Positions 61,695 to 64,000 of a stretch of 64,000 nucleotides of DNA are shown piece after piece (position 1 is the first letter of the stretch; each line of letters begins with the position of its first letter). Source of the DNA: Haliscomenobacter hydrossis DSM 1100 (GTDB lineage: Bacteria > Bacteroidota > Bacteroidia > Chitinophagales > Saprospiraceae). The notes beneath the pieces are model-generated. The model did not search any database, was not told the DNA's origin, and saw only the letters and a program-made list of their open reading frames with translations. A program made the translations under genes and the position numbers. The stretch covers positions 3,126,315-3,190,314 of the forward strand of contig NC_015510.1 in the NCBI RefSeq assembly GCF_000212735.1. Reading direction: 5' to 3'.

Positions 61695-61939
61695 TGATTG
61701 ATAAAATTCTGACTTTCAATAACCGCTTTTTCATCCACTTCGTCCCAAACCCCAACGGACATCAAGCGCTCAAGACTTTCTGCTTTTTCATCTTGGTTTG
61801 GCGTGGGCAAAACCTCCGCCTCATCCTCCGCAGAAACAGGCAAAATAATCACCTCCACCTCCGTATGCTGAAACGAAGCTGGCAATTCAATGACCAATCT
61901 TTGATTTTCGACTTTATAAATACTTCTGATTGCTTGCAT
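61673..61939 (-). CDS. vapB: VapB-like antitoxin
   Basis: 88 residues from MQAIRSIYKVENQRLVIELP; a longer frame upstream is not supported. The first 35 residues have the beta pattern seen in small antitoxins of this phylum (RLVIELPASFQHTEVEVIIL P), which resembles the swapped-hairpin DNA-binding type, but I cannot name the family safely. The acidic C-terminus (DEAEVLPTPNQDEKAESLER and WDEVDEKAV) would wrap the toxin. The symbol rests on the partner. Confidence 0.8.
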   Translation of the reverse strand: MQAIRSIYKVENQRLVIELPASFQHTEVEVIILPVSAEDEAEVLPTPNQDEKAESLERLMSVGVWDEVDEKAVIESQNFINQWKVVEF

Positions 61940-62132
61940 GTTGTGATGGTTCGTAGGGCAATTTAAGGTGTTTTGGGCAAGAATCAAAGTGGTGAGATGC
62001 AGTTTGTTCTTTTACCCTTGCAATCCTGAATGAAGCAGCTGAGTCTAAGGGAACGACCAGCGGCAGCGCCGCGAAACGTCAATAGGGAAACGGTAAAATA
62101 TTAGGCCACAAGTAAATGAATAATTGTGGAGG

Positions 62133-62173
62133 GGCAGGAGAAAGGATTTCATTTGATCCTCCTTTCTCCTGCC
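62133..62173 (-). terminator. Hairpin downstream of the OmpA lipoprotein gene
   Basis: Arms GGCAGGAGAAAGGA (62133-62146) and TCCTTTCTCCTGCC (62160-62173), 14 bp perfect, 10 bp past the stop codon. No strong T-run follows on the minus strand. Confidence 0.65.
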
Positions 62174-62183
62174 AAGTATTTAC

Positions 62184-62882
62184 CTATTTCTCCCCCTTCT
62201 TCGCCGATTCTACCAAAGCCTTGCTGGCAACAATCGCAATTTCTACCCGGCGGTTTTGTTCGCGTCCAGATACGGAGGTATTGGAAGCAACGGGTTTTTG
62301 TTCGCCAAAACCTTTCTTGGTCAGGCGGCTGGCGGTCACCCCGTTTTGCTGTAAGAAGCTCGAAACGGCGGCAGCTCGGTTTTCGGAGAGTTTTTGGTTG
62401 TACTCATCGCTACCAGTAGCGTCCGTATGGCCCATGACGATGATTTCCGTTTTGTCGTACTCCTTCATGGTTTCGGCGGCTTTATCGAGGTTGGCGCGGG
62501 TGGCAGCCTTGAGCGCATAAGAGTCGACATCAAACATGATGCCCGAGTCAAAAGTCACCAGGATGGATTCTCCAACCCGTTCTACCTCGGCACTTTTGCC
62601 CAAATCCTCTTTCAATTTTCTGGCGTGTTTGTCCATATAACTGCCGATGATGGCTCCGGCGATTCCCCCAACGGTTGCTCCGATCAGGATACCTTTGGCG
62701 TTGTCGCTGCCTTTGGCGATGAGCACACCTACCAGCGCTCCAGCAGCGGCACCAATGGCGGTACCCTGGGCCGTACGGTTGCAGGAAAAGGAGTGCAACA
62801 AGAGTAAAGAAAGCATAAAGAATGCCGCTGATTTGCGTGCATGGTTAGAAAACATGAGCTTGATCTGCATGGTGTTGTTCAT
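62184..62882 (-). CDS. OmpA-family lipoprotein with glycine zipper
   Basis: 232 residues. Signal with lipobox LLLLHSFSCN (Cys about residue 34), then a glycine-zipper stretch (AIGAAAGALVGVLIAKG, IGATVGGIAGAIIGSYMDKH) that may insert into the membrane, and an OmpA C-terminal domain with VMGHTDATGSDEYNQKLSEN RA and SGREQNRRVEIAI. The Asp and Arg that bind peptidoglycan are present. It should link the outer membrane to the wall, much like YiaD. Its last 30 codons are duplicated as a remnant at 56.7 kb. Confidence 0.92.
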   Translation of the reverse strand: MNNTMQIKLMFSNHARKSAAFFMLSLLLLHSFSCNRTAQGTAIGAAAGALVGVLIAKGSDNAKGILIGATVGGIAGAIIGSYMDKHARKLKEDLGKSAEVERVGESILVTFDSGIMFDVDSYALKAATRANLDKAAETMKEYDKTEIIVMGHTDATGSDEYNQKLSENRAAAVSSFLQQNGVTASRLTKKGFGEQKPVASNTSVSGREQNRRVEIAIVASKALVESAKKGEK

Positions 62883-62998
62883 TTGGTTTGGAAAAAAATT
62901 GCCTATTTAGGACGAAAAAACAAGCTAAAGGATATATATTTTTCATAAGCTTAATAAAACTATAACATTTTATTCATGCAGAAAAAATCATTACGGGG

Positions 62999-64000
62999 CT
63001 ATTGTTGCATAAAGTAAAAAAGGTATTGCACTCCAAATACCCCGACGGAAGCCACCATTCCAATCAAAAAAATGATGTAACAAATGCGGAGCTGGCGGTA
63101 TTTTCTGCCTAAAGACTTACCCAAGAAAAACAAATCCCGCATGATGGAATCCTCCAGATTTTCCTCCCTGGAAGTTACTTCCTGAATGCCTAGTTTATAG
63201 TCTTCATAGCTCATGCTGTAAAAGTTGCCAAAAAAGAACAGGTTGGAACGCCCGGATTTGATGCTCTCCATATCGGTTAAGCCTTGCATTTTCACGGGGA
63301 CTGTAGCCAGAACAGCAAAAACCATAGAAGGCAGGCAAGACCCCAGTAGCATGATAAAAGGGATGAAGTATTCCGGGTGTTCCTTGAGTAAACCAGCCAG
63401 CAGTGGAGTACCCACGCCAATGATGCCCGCGTTGATGGTGATCATGAAGTTGGCCTTGTTGTCCGCCAAATTACTCAGATCCATGTGGTTCCGCAGAGCC
63501 GTTTTGAAGATCATCTGTGCGCTGCGGCTTTCAACGATGGAAACACGGCTAGCTGCAGAATTACCCGCTGATTTGCGGCCCTCTTTTACCCACTTCTTCA
63601 GCTTTTTGCGGTTCAACTCTTTCATTGCCACAAACATCATTTTTGCGGCGGGGGTATAATAATCGTGTTTTTTGATAAAATCCAGGTTCAATTGATACCA
63701 CTCCTTGTCTTCTTCCCAACGTTCGAGTACATCTTTCCACTCCAGGCGTAAATTATCCAGTTGTTCACTATAATCAGCACTGCCCAGATGGCCGTAATCG
63801 GCATCCCGGACTATTTCTTGCAATAAACCCGTGGGAAGCGCTGCCGGGTTGGTCACGACAATACAAGCCTCCACGATCTTGATTTTGTCTTCAGGATAAC
63901 CCTGTTCTCTCAAAAATCGAGCGCCAATGCGGGCGCTGGCTGGCTCATGGTTCTGGTACACTTCTGTAATACCGACATCGTGAAGCAGGCAAGCCAATTC
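62999..64000 (-). CDS. HD-domain protein with Pycsar-effector-like (PycTM) membrane domain, N-terminus beyond window
   Basis: The visible 333 codons run off the right edge. They start in the middle of an HD phosphohydrolase domain (ACLLHDVGITEVYQNHEPAS, then IVRDADYGHLGS), whose first His is outside. From about 165 residues into the visible part there is a DUF5706/PycTM-type domain: LRNHMDLSNLADNKANFMIT INAGIIG, two helix pairs and the end RQLRICYIIFLIGMVASVGV. PycTM proteins are membrane-damaging effectors triggered by cCMP or cUMP in Pycsar defence. Here the HD part might break the signal nucleotide or be an added sensor. No cyclase gene is in the window; one could lie past the edge. Confidence 0.82.
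   Translation of the reverse strand, partial: ELACLLHDVGITEVYQNHEPASARIGARFLREQGYPEDKIKIVEACIVVTNPAALPTGLLQEIVRDADYGHLGSADYSEQLDNLRLEWKDVLERWEEDKEWYQLNLDFIKKHDYYTPAAKMMFVAMKELNRKKLKKWVKEGRKSAGNSAASRVSIVESRSAQMIFKTALRNHMDLSNLADNKANFMITINAGIIGVGTPLLAGLLKEHPEYFIPFIMLLGSCLPSMVFAVLATVPVKMQGLTDMESIKSGRSNLFFFGNFYSMSYEDYKLGIQEVTSREENLEDSIMRDLFFLGKSLGRKYRQLRICYIIFLIGMVASVGVFGVQYLFYFMQQ

Noticed and set aside
62999-64000. Calling a complete Pycsar system
   Set aside because: No PycC-like cyclase is found in the window; only the effector-like membrane domain is visible.

Overview
The window looks like chromosomal DNA of a Bacteroidota bacterium, most probably of the Saprospiria (Haliscomenobacter/Lewinella-like) branch. 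The support is: type IX secretion (T9SS) C-terminal sorting domains on a subtilase and on a tiny secreted protein; a GEVED domain; families largely confined to this phylum (DUF5777 barrel, DUF6702, RND-TolC fusion, glycine-rich RRM protein); and promoters of the Bacteroidota type (TTG, about 20 nt, TAnnTTTG). The genus is an inference. I found no rRNA, tRNA or CRISPR array.

Layout. 1-2.7 kb: C-terminal part or whole of a membrane protein with a vWA-like region and WD40 repeats, then a small conserved protein. 3.3-7.1 kb: glycine-rich RNA-binding protein, then a minus-strand group of outer-membrane barrel, YceI and two haem-binding proteins. 7.2-13.3 kb: heavy-metal RND efflux operon with an inner-membrane pump fused to a TolC-like channel. 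13.5-20.6 kb: DUF2202, DUF6702, glutathione peroxidase, AAA/PD-(D/E)XK protein, EF-G-like GTPase, class IV aminotransferase. 20.7-31.2 kb: Uma2-like protein, PepSY protein, secreted subtilase, ABC-F protein, coiled-coil protein, NatA/NatB-like ABC exporter. 31.3-44 kb: PiT phosphate transporter, a broken barrel gene with an S41 lipoprotein, GCS2-CBS fusion, H3TH/coiled-coil membrane protein, OmpA protein, NtrC-type two-component system, truA. 44.2-51.6 kb: molybdenum hydroxylase pair, glycosyltransferases, thrS. 51.9-64 kb: an accessory region rich in conflict/immunity-type genes: CoxE-like VWA protein, MoxR ATPase, EAD11-iSTAND-like protein, a UPF0175/DUF3368 toxin-antitoxin pair whose toxin carries a nonsense codon, a DUF234-type ATPase flanked by an ompA remnant, a membrane NACHT NTPase, VapBC, an OmpA lipoprotein and an HD-PycTM (Pycsar-effector-like) protein cut by the window edge.

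The most unusual feature runs through the whole window. Many intergenic gaps are filled by long stem-loops. Several have arms made of short tandem repeats whose unit differs at every locus (AAAAGTG at 31.2 kb, GGTTGATRA at 34.7 kb, GAGGTTGAG at 41.8 kb, an 18-mer at 54.5 kb, TTCGAACCC-like at 51.7 kb). The arms often start at, or contain, the stop codon of a neighbouring gene. Two gaps (21.3-21.85 kb and 22.75-23.15 kb) are nested palindromes with several successive pairs of matching arms. REP-like families recur elsewhere. The candidate immunity module (EAD11-iSTAND, MoxR, VWA) is separated into units by two of these stem-loops.
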